In this document: in pieces, positions 26,101 to 33,884 of the stretch
Layout of the letters: each line of letters opens with the position of its first letter
How positions within the stretch are numbered: the stretch's first letter is position 1
Source of the DNA: Macrosoma leucophasiata
Taxonomy: Eukaryota > Arthropoda > Insecta > Lepidoptera > Hedylidae
Assembly (NCBI GenBank): GCA_036365455.1
Contig: JAWQUS010000030.1
Coordinates: 6,696,001-6,760,000 of the forward strand
Length of the DNA stretch: 64,000 nt
Direction: 5' to 3'
Notes under the pieces: model-generated
The model's database searches: none
The model's input: the letters and a program-made list of their open reading frames with translations, nothing else
Told to the model about the DNA's origin: nothing
Program-made: the position numbers and the translations under genes

Positions 26101-27972
26101 CATAATCACATTGTCTCCAATAATGGGATTATAGCGTATACTATTATTATTTCTACGGCTGCAAGATGTATCTCCAATTGTAACTGTATTTGATGCTATG
26201 GATTAGCAGATAAAGTTATTGTCTCTTTATTTATTATATTATCATAATTTTAATATTATTATGAATTACGACTAATTATGATTATCGATAAATTTATCAT
26301 ATCGAATAAAAAATTGTTTATATCATATGACGTAGGTAACATAAAAATGATTAGACTATTTCAATAATGAATAAAATAAACTGCTTCGACATACCTATGT
26401 ATTGACATCACCGCTATAGTTGTATCTGAGATTGACCTCTAGCTAAAAATGATATATTCATTTCGTTAAAATTTGCTAGATTCACCATATTTTTTTATGA
26501 AACGCTAATAGTCTCGTTTGTAATTGTTTCAGGCGAAAATCGAATTTGCCGTAAAACTGGGTTACTCGGAGCGTTTAGCAAGGACGGCGCTACAGAGGCT
26601 GGGGCCTGACCCGCCCTGTAACGAGCTACTGGCGGAGCTGATCAAGCTCGCGGCCAAGAAGCCGCCCAGAGCGCCATCGCCTCCAACCCTAGCGGAGCCC
26701 GATCCGACGCCAGAACGTTCGCCACTTAGGCACATCGTTATCGATGGAAGCAATGTTGCTATGAGGTAATTTCCATAGTTTTTTGATTTTGATGGTGCCT
26801 TTTTATAATATATTTACAAATTTCACCCGCTCTATTTGTCGTAGATTTTGCCTTAATTATCGATATCGTTTTTCAGCCATGGCAACAAAGAAGTATTCTC
26901 GTGTCGGGGCATCGAGATATGCGTGGATTGGTTCCGCGCGCGCGGACACACCGAGATTACGGTGTTCGTGCCCAAATTCCGCAAGGAGGCGTCGCGCCCC
27001 GACAACCCGGTGGCCGACCGCGACGCTCTCGAGCGTCTCGAGCGGGACCGCGTGCTCGTCTACACGCCCAGCCGGCACCTCGGCGGCAAGCGGCTCATCT
27101 GCTACGACGACCGGTACATCCTAAAGCTCGCCGCGCAGACCGACGGCATCGTCGTCTCCAACGACAACTACCGAGACCTCGCCGCCGAGAACCCCGACTT
27201 CAGGAAGGTGGTCGAGGAGCGGCTACTGATGTTCTCGTTCGTGAACGACCGCTTCATGCCGCCGGACGACCCGCTCGGGCGCGCCGGTCCGACGCTCGAC
27301 GCGTTCCTGCGCGCACCTCCGTCCCGCTCCGACCCGCCGCCGGCCTGCCCCTACGGTCGCAAGTGCACGTACGGCAACAAGTGCAAGTTCCACCATCCGG
27401 AGAGGGCGGGCCGGCCGCACAAATCGGTCGCCGAGAAGCTCTCGGAGCGAGCGGCGCGAAAGGCCCGCGACCTGCACACGCTGAGTCTCCCGCCGGGCGG
27501 TCGCGTGTCCGACGGCAAGAAGCCCTTGGCTCGCGCCCACTCCGCGACACCGAGGCTCGCCGACGCCACGCTGGCGACGCACTTCGACCGGGCGCAGGTG
27601 CAGCCCGGGCCGTCGCAGCCCCCACCCGAGCCGAACCCGCACCGTAAGCTGGCGCGGCAGCTGACCCTGAACCCCGCGTGCGACCCGAGGCTTCACGCGA
27701 CTGCGGCGCGCGTGTCGTCGGCCCCGGTGGGTGCGGCGGCGGCCGTGGCGCCGCGCGGCATGTCCCTCTCGCCGTGCGCCTCCGAAGGCGCCCTGCAGCA
27801 CTGGGAGGCGAGGCGCCGCATGCACTACCACTTGTCGGGCATCTTTCCCGAGGCACAAGTTGCCGAGGCGATGGCGTCGTACCCGGAGGAGACGGACGCG
27901 CAGACCATGTGCGCGATCATCCTGCACCGGTACCGGCCCAGCGAGGCGCTCCTGCCGCGACCCCCGCATTGA
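5137..27972 (+). CDS. Regnase-1/ZC3H12-type endoribonuclease (NYN/PIN plus CCCH finger)
   Basis: Model: 5137-5361, 20705-20881, 26533-26765, 26877-27972, about 576 residues. Regnase family enzymes cleave stem-loops in mRNA 3' UTRs in the cytoplasm and restrain stress or immune transcripts. Exon 3 holds a UBA-like helix bundle (residues 135-175) and the start of the NYN nuclease, VIDGSNVAM with Asp205. Exon 4 continues with [13 protein letters not shown], the acidic pair in CYDDR (289-290) and SNDNYRDL (Asp307). A CCCH finger follows at 369-385 ([17 protein letters not shown]). A Pro/Ala-rich linker then leads to a conserved C-terminal helix region around [11 protein letters not shown]. All four catalytic-type acids are present, so the enzyme should be active. 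Exons 1 and 2 are less certain than 3 and 4: exon 1 (MSNDTDLL, then VGRIQ) fits only by phase 0 and a strong donor. Exon 4 is much more GC-rich than its surroundings. Confidence 0.9.
6676..7092 (+). mobile_element. Helitron-like repeat, degenerate
   Basis: The left part (AAAATCGAGTGTCTGTACAT) recurs near 13115 and 24455. The right part has the usual layout: a TGTCTGTC run, an ACGGATTTGAACGCGGTTTT segment, and a GC-rich tail GCGGACCCGTGGGCAACAG. The terminal CTAG is mutated here. Confidence 0.5.
7130..7470 (+). promoter_or_regulatory. GC-rich alternative promoter and first exon of the Regnase gene
   Basis: A CpG-rich island in an otherwise AT-rich intron. At 7440-7463 the sequence reads ATG plus seven codons (MYAIDNTQ) and ends CAG before a consensus donor GTGAGC at 7464. 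That is phase 0, the phase exon 20705 needs, so an isoform starting MYAIDNTQ and continuing KYVESSLGW is possible. An ATG at 7406 opens a 15-codon frame that ends at 7453, overlapping the start, and could damp translation. Inferred, not proven. Confidence 0.5.
8411..8665. repeat. two tRNA-derived SINE heads in head-to-head fold-back
   Basis: A complete minus-strand tRNA-like unit (8525-8452) is followed directly by a 5'-shortened plus-strand unit (about 8526-8583). Each has the B-box-like GAGTTCGAGTCTCGC; the A-box-like GTAGCTCAGTTGG is in the minus unit. Outer flanks (AAATTTGACTTCAGG on the left, its near complement on the right, then ACAAACATTTGTTTTA on both sides) extend the inverted repeat. 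The anticodon stem is imperfect, so it is a SINE head and not a working tRNA gene. Confidence 0.7.
9237..9359 (-). CDS. possible short membrane peptide (40 residues)
   Basis: A minus-strand ATG at 9359 opens 40 codons to TGA. The product has a polar N-terminus ([15 protein letters not shown]), one hydrophobic helix-like stretch ([19 protein letters not shown]) and a short polar tail. This resembles single-pass micropeptides in layout, but I recognise no family. The surrounding GC is somewhat raised from 9240 to 9400. It could equally be the relic of a decayed retrocopy or chance. Confidence 0.2.
   Translation of the reverse strand: MVQYRMLQQPSLHMTFTVVCAVQLTIAALLMAVITKHINQ
9939..10111 (+). 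mobile_element. Helitron-like non-autonomous repeat
   Basis: Starts AATATTATAAATGCGAAAGT and ends in a hairpin-forming CGCGGGCGAAGCCGCG followed by GGCAACAGCTAG. A GC hairpin a few bases before a terminal CTAG is the Helitron 3' signature. This is the cleanest short copy in the window. Confidence 0.6.
12439..12483. repeat. alternating purine-pyrimidine (CA/CG) tract
   Basis: A run of CACACACG, CGCACGCACACGCGCGCG and CACACACACAC with almost strict purine-pyrimidine alternation. Such tracts can adopt Z-DNA under supercoiling; whether this one does is unknown. Confidence 0.75.
12959..13160 (-). mobile_element. Helitron-like repeat, minus orientation
   Basis: Begins CTAGCTGTTGCCCG (the reverse of the GGCAACAGCTAG end) and finishes with TGTACAGACACTCGATTTTT, the element's other end as also seen near 6700. 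The interior is shortened compared with the copy at 6676-7092. Confidence 0.5.
13514..13640. mobile_element. fold-back MITE
   Basis: Arms of about 46 bases at 13514-13559 and 13594-13640 (inner part GACTTTACTTTGAGCAAAGT) are nearly perfect complements, separated by about 34 bases. This is typical of a short terminal-inverted-repeat element with almost no internal sequence. Confidence 0.65.
13708..13749. repeat. perfect palindrome, 18-base arms
   Basis: GATGAAATGGCTTAACTT and its exact complement are separated by six bases. No transposon-like flank is visible. Confidence 0.8.
13963..14008. repeat. perfect palindrome, 22-base arms
   Basis: GTGGATTCTTTGACCAAATC begins an arm of 22 bases whose exact complement follows after two bases. 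It lies in an intron of the Regnase gene. Confidence 0.85.
14528..14856. mobile_element. hAT-type MITE, copy 1
   Basis: Long inverted ends begin CATAGAGCAACACGGGCC and finish GGCCCGTGTAGCTCTATG; the GC-rich arms are about 50 bases long. The same element lies inverted at 32360-32685, where an exact 8-base target duplication shows the superfamily. Flanking duplication is not clear here. There is no transposase. Confidence 0.75.
17210..17350. repeat. short interspersed repeat fragment, unclassified
   Basis: The CTTGTTTGCCA tail and the GAGGCAT/ATGCCTC motifs also occur near 2335, 3150, 36540 and 45760. It belongs to a dispersed lepidopteran-type repeat that I cannot name. Confidence 0.35.
17453..17493. 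repeat. perfect palindrome, 20-base arms
   Basis: ATGATTATATTTATATGTAT and its exact complement with a single base between them. It is AT-only apart from two G/C pairs per arm and can extrude as a cruciform. Confidence 0.8.
20920..22515 (+). pseudogene. array of decayed copies of Regnase exon 2
   Basis: Downstream of exon 2 (20705-20881) the same sequence recurs in decayed form at about 20921-21030, 21055-21215, 21350-21445, 21490-21660 and 22315-22425, with a weaker trace at 22437-22515. Copy 2 keeps CTAGCGCCACCTCCGCAGCA and even the first bases of the following intron. Copy 3 keeps GAATTCGCCGAATACGTCA and a donor CAGGTAAAC but has lost about five bases, so it would shift the frame. Copy 6 keeps CGAATAGGTCATCCTAGCGC. 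No copy fits an intact phase-0 exon. The copies differ from one another, so duplication was repeated or ancient. Confidence 0.8.
22516..23012. other. intron sequence, nothing recognised
   Basis: AT-rich Regnase intron DNA without an exon, tRNA-like head or inverted ends that I can see. Confidence 0.5.
23138..23250 (+). mobile_element. tRNA-derived SINE, complete head
   Basis: Acceptor-like ends ACTTCAG and CTGAAGT pair, with an A-box-like GTAGCTCAATTGGAAGAGC and B-box GAGTTCGAGTCTCGC. The tail is CAAATTTTCTTTCCATTTTT. The same family forms the fold-backs at 8411-8665 and 36656-36860 and single copies near 50660 and 55900. The anticodon arm is imperfect, so it is not called as a tRNA gene. 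Confidence 0.75.
23212..24447 (-). pseudogene. mariner (cecropia subfamily) transposase, frameshifted, one end lost
   Basis: A cut-and-paste transposase of the Tc1/mariner superfamily. The main frame (24108-23212) holds the DD34D triad: [15 protein letters not shown] and, with 34 residues between the last two Asp, [10 protein letters not shown]. The N-terminal helix-turn-helix start ([18 protein letters not shown] from 24269) is in another frame, and stops lie between the two, so the gene is dead. The outer inverted repeat (GGTTGGGGAAAAAGTATTTT on the minus strand) ends at about 24447 after a TA. The opposite terminus is missing: transposon sequence passes at about 23249 straight into the tail of the SINE, and the reading frame ends in SINE sequence. 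Confidence 0.85.
24501..26532. other. Regnase intron, nothing recognised
   Basis: AT-rich, short chance frames only. No exon with both splice signals, no tRNA-like head and no inverted ends that I can support. Confidence 0.5.
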
Positions 27973-29711
27973 TTCGCGTCCGGGGCCCGACAGATCGACG
28001 CGTTCGACGTGATGTCGATGAAGTTGATGATTGAATTATCCTCGGTTTCTCCGTGAAATCGAAAATTACATTCATTCGGTCAATAAATGTACGGAGGAGC
28101 TTTGCGCTGCGGTCGAAGTTGTGACAACTTGGATTCCATCCGTATCTATAATGTGCATTTCGACGACGCCGTATTTCCAAAACCCGGTGATTTAGACGTA
28201 GTTGACCACCATCGGTTAAAATTAACGGATCGTCCGGATTAATTACGCTGTGCCAATCGCGATGATTGATAGTTAGATCGTGATTAGTGCTTGTGTAGGC
28301 ATTTACTTTGTACATTCTCAGTTTTTACTTGGCGTGCGCTTCTGAGAAGCGTAGGTCGCTATTTAATATGATACTGTTTAAGTTAGTCTAAGGATGTACA
28401 AATTCATACACAGACACACTTTTATATTTGTCATTTACATAGTATATGTAGCATTGTTAAACTGACTAATATCAGAATGTATTTATATTATTTAGCTCAA
28501 TATTATTATTTTTTCTTTCAGCCAACTCTGATCGGCATATTAACACTCACTAGCTCGTTTCATAATGCACAACAGAGCAATGCAACTAACAATTTATGAC
28601 CTACCTTTTTGAATCTATACTAAACTTCCAATCATAACTTATAATCTTAAGTTACTTTGTAGTACTTTCTGTATCTGTATGATAAGAATAAAAGAAAAAC
28701 AACGAATCAAGTAAAAATTACGAGCTTTATGATTTGTGCATGTGTGTAAAGATTAATCATTAATAACAAAAAACTGCTTATGATGTTACTTCTAAGGGTA
28801 CTTACTATTTTATTGTTACAAATGAATACAAAAAATTTTAATGTAAAAAATGTTTACATAAATATAGTTATAATTGACTAAAAATTATGTGATGGTAAAA
28901 ATTGTTGTTGGTACTATGTATCAAGTTATTATCTGATATATTATTTATCATGATTTAATTCTGTAGTATATTTAATTATAATTACATACCTACTTTAATG
29001 CAGATGCAGAATTTTGAATAATAATTTTGTTTTGTATTAAAAAGTATGCCAGTACCTAAAGTGTGCTATTTAGATATGGCCGATGTAGGAAATAAGACAT
29101 TAATAATAATTGAATCAATTAAAAATTTTCGGCCATTACTATTTAGAACACTTTAGGTGTTAATAACGGCCAGATATTATAGTCATTACTATGGTAGTTA
29201 ACAGAACATAATTTGTTGTTTGATTTGTATTAAATTGAACTGTTTAAAAACTTAATGCAATGCATCAAATGGAAACGTAAGATATATGTTATCTACTGTA
29301 TGTTATACTCCTTGAAACATGTGTTTGTTTGTAGCATGTATACGGAGTGTTACTTAGTTAATTAGTGAATCAAATTTTACCAATGTATAGTTTGCTGAAT
29401 GCAAAATGTTTTAGCGGAATAGAAATCAGTGCTTGCTAAATGATTCAATGTATGCAATTATGATATATACTGAGACTTCATGGATTGTACATGACATGAA
29501 TCTCTGGTAATGCACTGTTTTAAAATCAAGTAAAACTTGGTGATATTTGATTATTCCAGTACTCAAGAATGATGGGAATCTAGATTAGTTTTAAATGATA
29601 AGCCCGCAGTGATTTTTGGGTACTGACATATTCACATTCCTTGAGGAATGCCTAACATACATGTCTTTTTTGACATTATAGTAATAGATATAAATATATA
29701 ATAAAAATAAA
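27973..29711 (+). other. Regnase 3' flank and probable 3' UTR
   Basis: No coding frame. Candidate poly(A) signals AATAAA lie at 28687 and 29706; the second is close to the convergent end of RPP38, so the two transcripts may abut or overlap. An imperfect hairpin (arms 29054-29083 and 29129-29158) would lie in the longer UTR. Confidence 0.5.
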
Positions 29712-29725
29712 GTATTGTTCATATT

Positions 29726-30759
29726 TTATGATTTATTTCTTTTACCTTTTTTTAGTCTATTTGGATTATTGGACATTCGTTTTAAAATCATCTTCATGTA
29801 TGCTTTGCCATCTGTTGGTTCCTTTTCAGTTGATTTCTCTGAAAATTTAATAAAGTCTTGACCAACAAACTCCTCTTTACTAGTAACATTGTTTAGTGCT
29901 GTTGGTTTAAAAACTCTTTGTTTTTTATTACTTCTGTACAATAATGGACTGTATGTGTTTTCTGCCTCCATGGACTCTTCAGTTGTTGGCTCCTCTTCAG
30001 TTGCAGGCTCAACTCTTTCTGAATTATGAATCATATTTATTTCTTTAGAGTCCTGTTCTTGCATCAGAAATTTGGACATTGAATTCACAGCATACGTTAA
30101 ATTCTCTAAACATTTATTTATACCTAAACAACTGGTTGGAATGCCAAAGTTTTTTGCACATACATTTCTTAAATTTTCCAAGCACACTAAAGGTATTCCT
30201 GATGCCCTGCACTGGTCAATTACAGGTTGAACTATAATTCTGGGGTTCACTGATGATTCTATGATAACAGCGGAGCATTGTTGGTTTTCAATGGCTTTAG
30301 AACATTCTGATATGCCAAATAAAAGGTCTTCTACCCTCCTGAAATATAAGTTGAATGGGTAAATGCATTGGAATCTGTTTTTATTTATTGAAAGAAGATA
30401 ACTATATTCCATAGGTACTTACTGTAATTTTGGTTGTTTTGGCCGCTGCTCTTTTGGCATCAATTTTAAATCTTTCCATGGAAGTTTTTCAAACACTGGT
30501 AATTGTATTCGGTATTCATTTAAAATTGCTACCAATTTTTGTTCATCTTCTTCAGATATTTTGGGCCTAATAGATAAGATACAGAAAACCAGTTAGTATC
30601 AATATTATTGGGTGGCAAAGGTGAAAAACAGGTGAACACTTATTACCATATTATGGGATCCGGCCTACAGATGACATTTTTAATGGTTTTCTTTAATTTG
30701 CCTCTATTTATCGCGGTTTTCTTTTTTTGCAGTGTCGTTGCAGGTGCAGCAGTTTCCAT
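29726..30759 (-). CDS. RPP38: ribonuclease P/MRP protein subunit p38 (L7Ae family)
   Basis: Model, read on the minus strand: 30759-30647, 30566-30423, 30338-29726; 289 residues, close to the roughly 283 of human RPP38. The protein is a kink-turn-binding L7Ae/eL8-type subunit of nuclear RNase P and RNase MRP, which process tRNA and rRNA precursors. The start (METAAPATTLQKKKTAINRG) is basic. The core carries SAVIIESSVNPRIIVQPVID, then the L7Ae signature-like CRASGIPLVCLENLRNVC and FGIPTSCLGI. The C-terminal part is charged, and the last residues RLKKGKRNKS are basic. Splices are phase 2 at both junctions and restore W and Q codons. A TATCGATA cluster lies about 180-250 bases upstream. Regnase runs towards it from the other side. 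Confidence 0.88.
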
Positions 30760-30941
30760 TTTTTAAACCAGTGACAAATATTTCAGTCAAATTATGTGTA
30801 ATAAGTAAAGTAAATATACTGCAAGCAAGGGTCGAATTCAACTCTTATCTTTTCAATGATCTAAACTAAAATGTATAAAAAAATATACATTCTGCAAAAA
30901 GTAACCTATTTCTCAGCAGTGTTGTTACAATAGTAATAGTC

Positions 30942-31009
30942 TATCGATAGTACTATCGCGCTATCGACTATTTTTTCGAGGTCAACTATCGATAGCGCAA
31001 CTATCGATA
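30942..31009 (-). promoter_or_regulatory. TATCGATA (DRE-like) cluster upstream of RPP38
   Basis: Exact TATCGATA at 30942-30949, 30987-30994 and 31002-31009, plus half-sites (CTATCGCG, CTATCGACTA) between them, 180-250 bases before the RPP38 start codon. In Drosophila this octamer is the DREF-binding core of housekeeping promoters. Its use here is inferred from position and repetition. Confidence 0.55.
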
Positions 31010-31610
31010 GTTTAGCAACACTGTGTATCAGTAAAAAATACAACTGCTCAAAAAAGTCAAAAATTACAAAAATCAAACTAGGGTAGGGATAGCAATGGGA
31101 ACAATGGGCGATGAGCGAACGATTAATCGAAGAATCGATTGTTTGTTGAAAAATATTTTATCAAGGTCTAATAAGAAAGAAAAGAATATGCCTTTATTGG
31201 AGCAGTCCTGAGACATTCCCCAAAAAATACAAACAAACAAAATGGGTCAGTACCCGAAAAAAGAGATAAGTACACGTTTAAACATTTTCAATAACAACTA
31301 GACAAAAGTATTTTTTTCTGTTAACGTAGGACCGGTGGGGTGGGATGATATGTGACAACTTTACTTACACTTTTAAAAACAATAGAACAATAGGTAACTT
31401 TTAATCGGATCCAAATTACATTTTTTGAAAAGTATCGACCAATATTAGTACACAATAGTAGAAACAACAAGTATAAAAAATAATCTATAAAAGTGAATAA
31501 TTAAATACGTATACATATTTTAATGAATGAAAGGAGATAGGTATAAATTAAGACAATTAATCTAAAGAAAAATAATGAGATGTAATTTCATAGGTATATT
31601 CAATAAATTT

Positions 31611-31800
31611 GGGACGATCAGGTTAGTCCAACGGTGTGAGACGACCGTTTGATTCGAAGGGTAGCGGGTTCGATTCCCGCACCGGGACAAATATTTAGAT
31701 ATTTGTTTCGGGTCTGGGTGTTTGTGTATGTGTTGTATGTGTACAACGGCACCCACGATACAGGTTAATTCCTAGTGTGGGGCTGTGAGTATAAGCGTAT
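31611..31800 (+). mobile_element. tRNA-derived SINE, family B
   Basis: The tRNA-like head has the B-box GGTTCGATTCCCGCACC, followed by a body with TTTCGGGTCTGGGTGTTTGT and GTACAACGGCACCCACGATA. Further copies lie at 32850-33055 (+) and 60170-60355 (-). Confidence 0.7.
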
Positions 31801-32359
31801 TTATTTATTGTTTTTTCTACGTACTGCTTGAAAAAAAAATATATAATAAACGTAAAAGTTTGTGAAGATTATATTTGATTAGAACCGTTATGTACATAGT
31901 TTGGAAAAGCATAAATGGGAGTGATCAAGCTTCAGTAACGGAGGTATAGTATAGAGTAAGTGACAAAGGGAACCGTTTGGAGTACTAGTTAGTTTTAAAT
32001 GACCATACATTATTTTTGTTTTACTAAAATGATAAAAGATCGATAAAATAAAACAATCCTTACAATCTTAAAAAACACTATTACGTCTCGATATTTTGTA
32101 TATCGATTTATTAGACATCGATTCTAAAATCGATCTTTTTCGGAAATAATCATCCCTAGTTCATTACCTGTCAACTTTGACATTAGCTTTTCATATAACA
32201 TAGCCATAACGTTCCAAGTAACGTCCGCAATGATCTTCATTTAATTTTGTATCTTTTCAAAAGAGCCATGGAGCGAGTGGTGTGACTTAAAAGATTAGGC
32301 TCCATACTTAGATACCTACATTTTTTCTTACCTCAGCTCTCTTTGCATTTGGAAGGAAC

Positions 32360-32685
32360 CATAGAACAACACGGGCCACCGGCCGCTGCGGCAGACCGGA
32401 GGGGAGTAGCCATAGCGCATATTACCGATGCAAAACAGTGTGTCATTTTTTGCGGGGGGAACTACGTGTGATACACACACACCACAAAAATCTTCTATTA
32501 CTACGAAACTCACACCTTGACTTTAACGAAATACATAAACAATTTCACGCACAGATAAAAACATCTGGGCGACAGGCGTAGGTCCCATGTAGGTCCATTT
32601 CGGCTTGTACTTTGACAGAGGGGAAACCCTGCATATGGCTACTCCCCTCCGGTCCACCGCGGCCGGTGGTCCGTGTTGCTCTATG
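32360..32685. mobile_element. hAT-type MITE, copy 2, with exact 8-base target duplication
   Basis: 326 bases, starting CATAGAACAACACGGGCC and ending GTCCGTGTTGCTCTATG. GAAGGAAC precedes it (32352-32359) and follows it (32686-32693), the 8-base duplication expected of hAT elements. It is inverted relative to 14528-14856. No coding capacity. Confidence 0.85.
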
Positions 32686-32849
32686 GAAGGAACAGCTGAT
32701 CTCTGAGCTTTATAGAATTTTTATCATAGTGAGATACGCGTTATCTTAGAACCCAATAATCGTTTTGAATCAGTTAGGTACATATTATAAATAAAATCTC
32801 ATTATGAATCTTGTACTCTGAAGGAGTTCAATAAACTTACTTGTTAATG

Positions 32850-33055
32850 ACGATCCGGGTAAGCCTGCGGTGCGAGACGACCGTTTGATTCGAATGGTCG
32901 CGGATTCGATCCCCGCACCGAGAGAAAGATTTGTATGGCCTTACAGATATTTGTGTCGGGTCTGGGTGTTAGTGTATATGTTGTGTGTGTACAACGGCAA
33001 CCACGACACAGGGACGAACGTCAAAGGGAAGTCCCCCTAAGGTCTTAGAACCCCT
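32850..33055 (+). mobile_element. tRNA-derived SINE, family B
   Basis: Head with GATTCGATCCCCGCACCG and body TGTCGGGTCTGGGTGTTAGT, GTACAACGGCAACCACGACA; closely matches the copy at 31611. Confidence 0.7.
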
Positions 33056-33179
33056 TACAAACATATTAATGATATTGTGCATTGTGTACGGTTGTGCCTT
33101 AAAGCGTTGACTTCTCAGACTAAGGAAAAGTCTGAGGATGACAAGTATTTGCTCAGAGCTCCAAGGGATTTGTGTGTGT

Positions 33180-33250
33180 ATCTTCTCGCCAGGTCCTTAA
33201 CGGGGTAGGCAGAGTGTGGAGCGCCAGATATCCCGGTCCTGACACACCTT
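33180..33250. repeat. short dispersed repeat (GGGGTAGGCAGAG family)
   Basis: Contains AACGGGGTAGGCAGAGTGT and GCGCCAGATATCCCGGTCCT. The same unit occurs inverted at 35768-35850 and 48858-48935, and in part at 12770-12810. Probably an end piece of a non-autonomous element related to the one at 63063-63410. Confidence 0.5.
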
Positions 33251-33884
33251 CCAAGCCTCATCTAAATTCATAACTTCATACCTACATGCACGCTGAATAT
33301 TTGATATTGAGAGACTTACATGCACGCCCGAGCAAAAGATTCTTGACAGACAACCAAAAATTATTCTATAGGTGCCTTATTAGAGGTCCGGAATCCTAAA
33401 AATGGAGTGCTCTATTTTTTCCCATATCTTTATGTGCAATATTCACTTTAATGCAGGGAAATGTTTGTTCGCTAATTTGCTACAAATCACACATGACAAT
33501 GTTCTTATTAGATGACCGATTCATTAGGTAGGTAATTCACATTAGTTCTTCACATTATAATATGAACAATTTTATGTTAGGCTCATTGCAGGTATAAGAC
33601 TGACTCGTTTTACAAGAAGTAAAGGAAGATAATTCTGACTACAAAGGCCGTAATCTCAGCTTAGAAACTTACTAAGAAATGGCTTGCAAAAAAAGTACGC
33701 TTTTGTTCGTGCCGCTAGCGAAACGGTATTGTTCCGGCAGAAATGGGGCGGGGGATGCAATAATGACTGAGGTAAGGGTGCAATGTAATGAAACTTTTAC
33801 CTGAGTTGTAACGAAGGGTCTGTAAACGGTTAGTCTAATGCAATACGTCCGTGTGTTAGTAGTGTACGTGCGTTAAACAAATCA

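Noticed and set aside
26901..28034. Long open frames on both strands across Regnase exon 4
   Set aside because: They are shadows caused by high GC; only the frame with the NYN and CCCH motifs has protein similarity.
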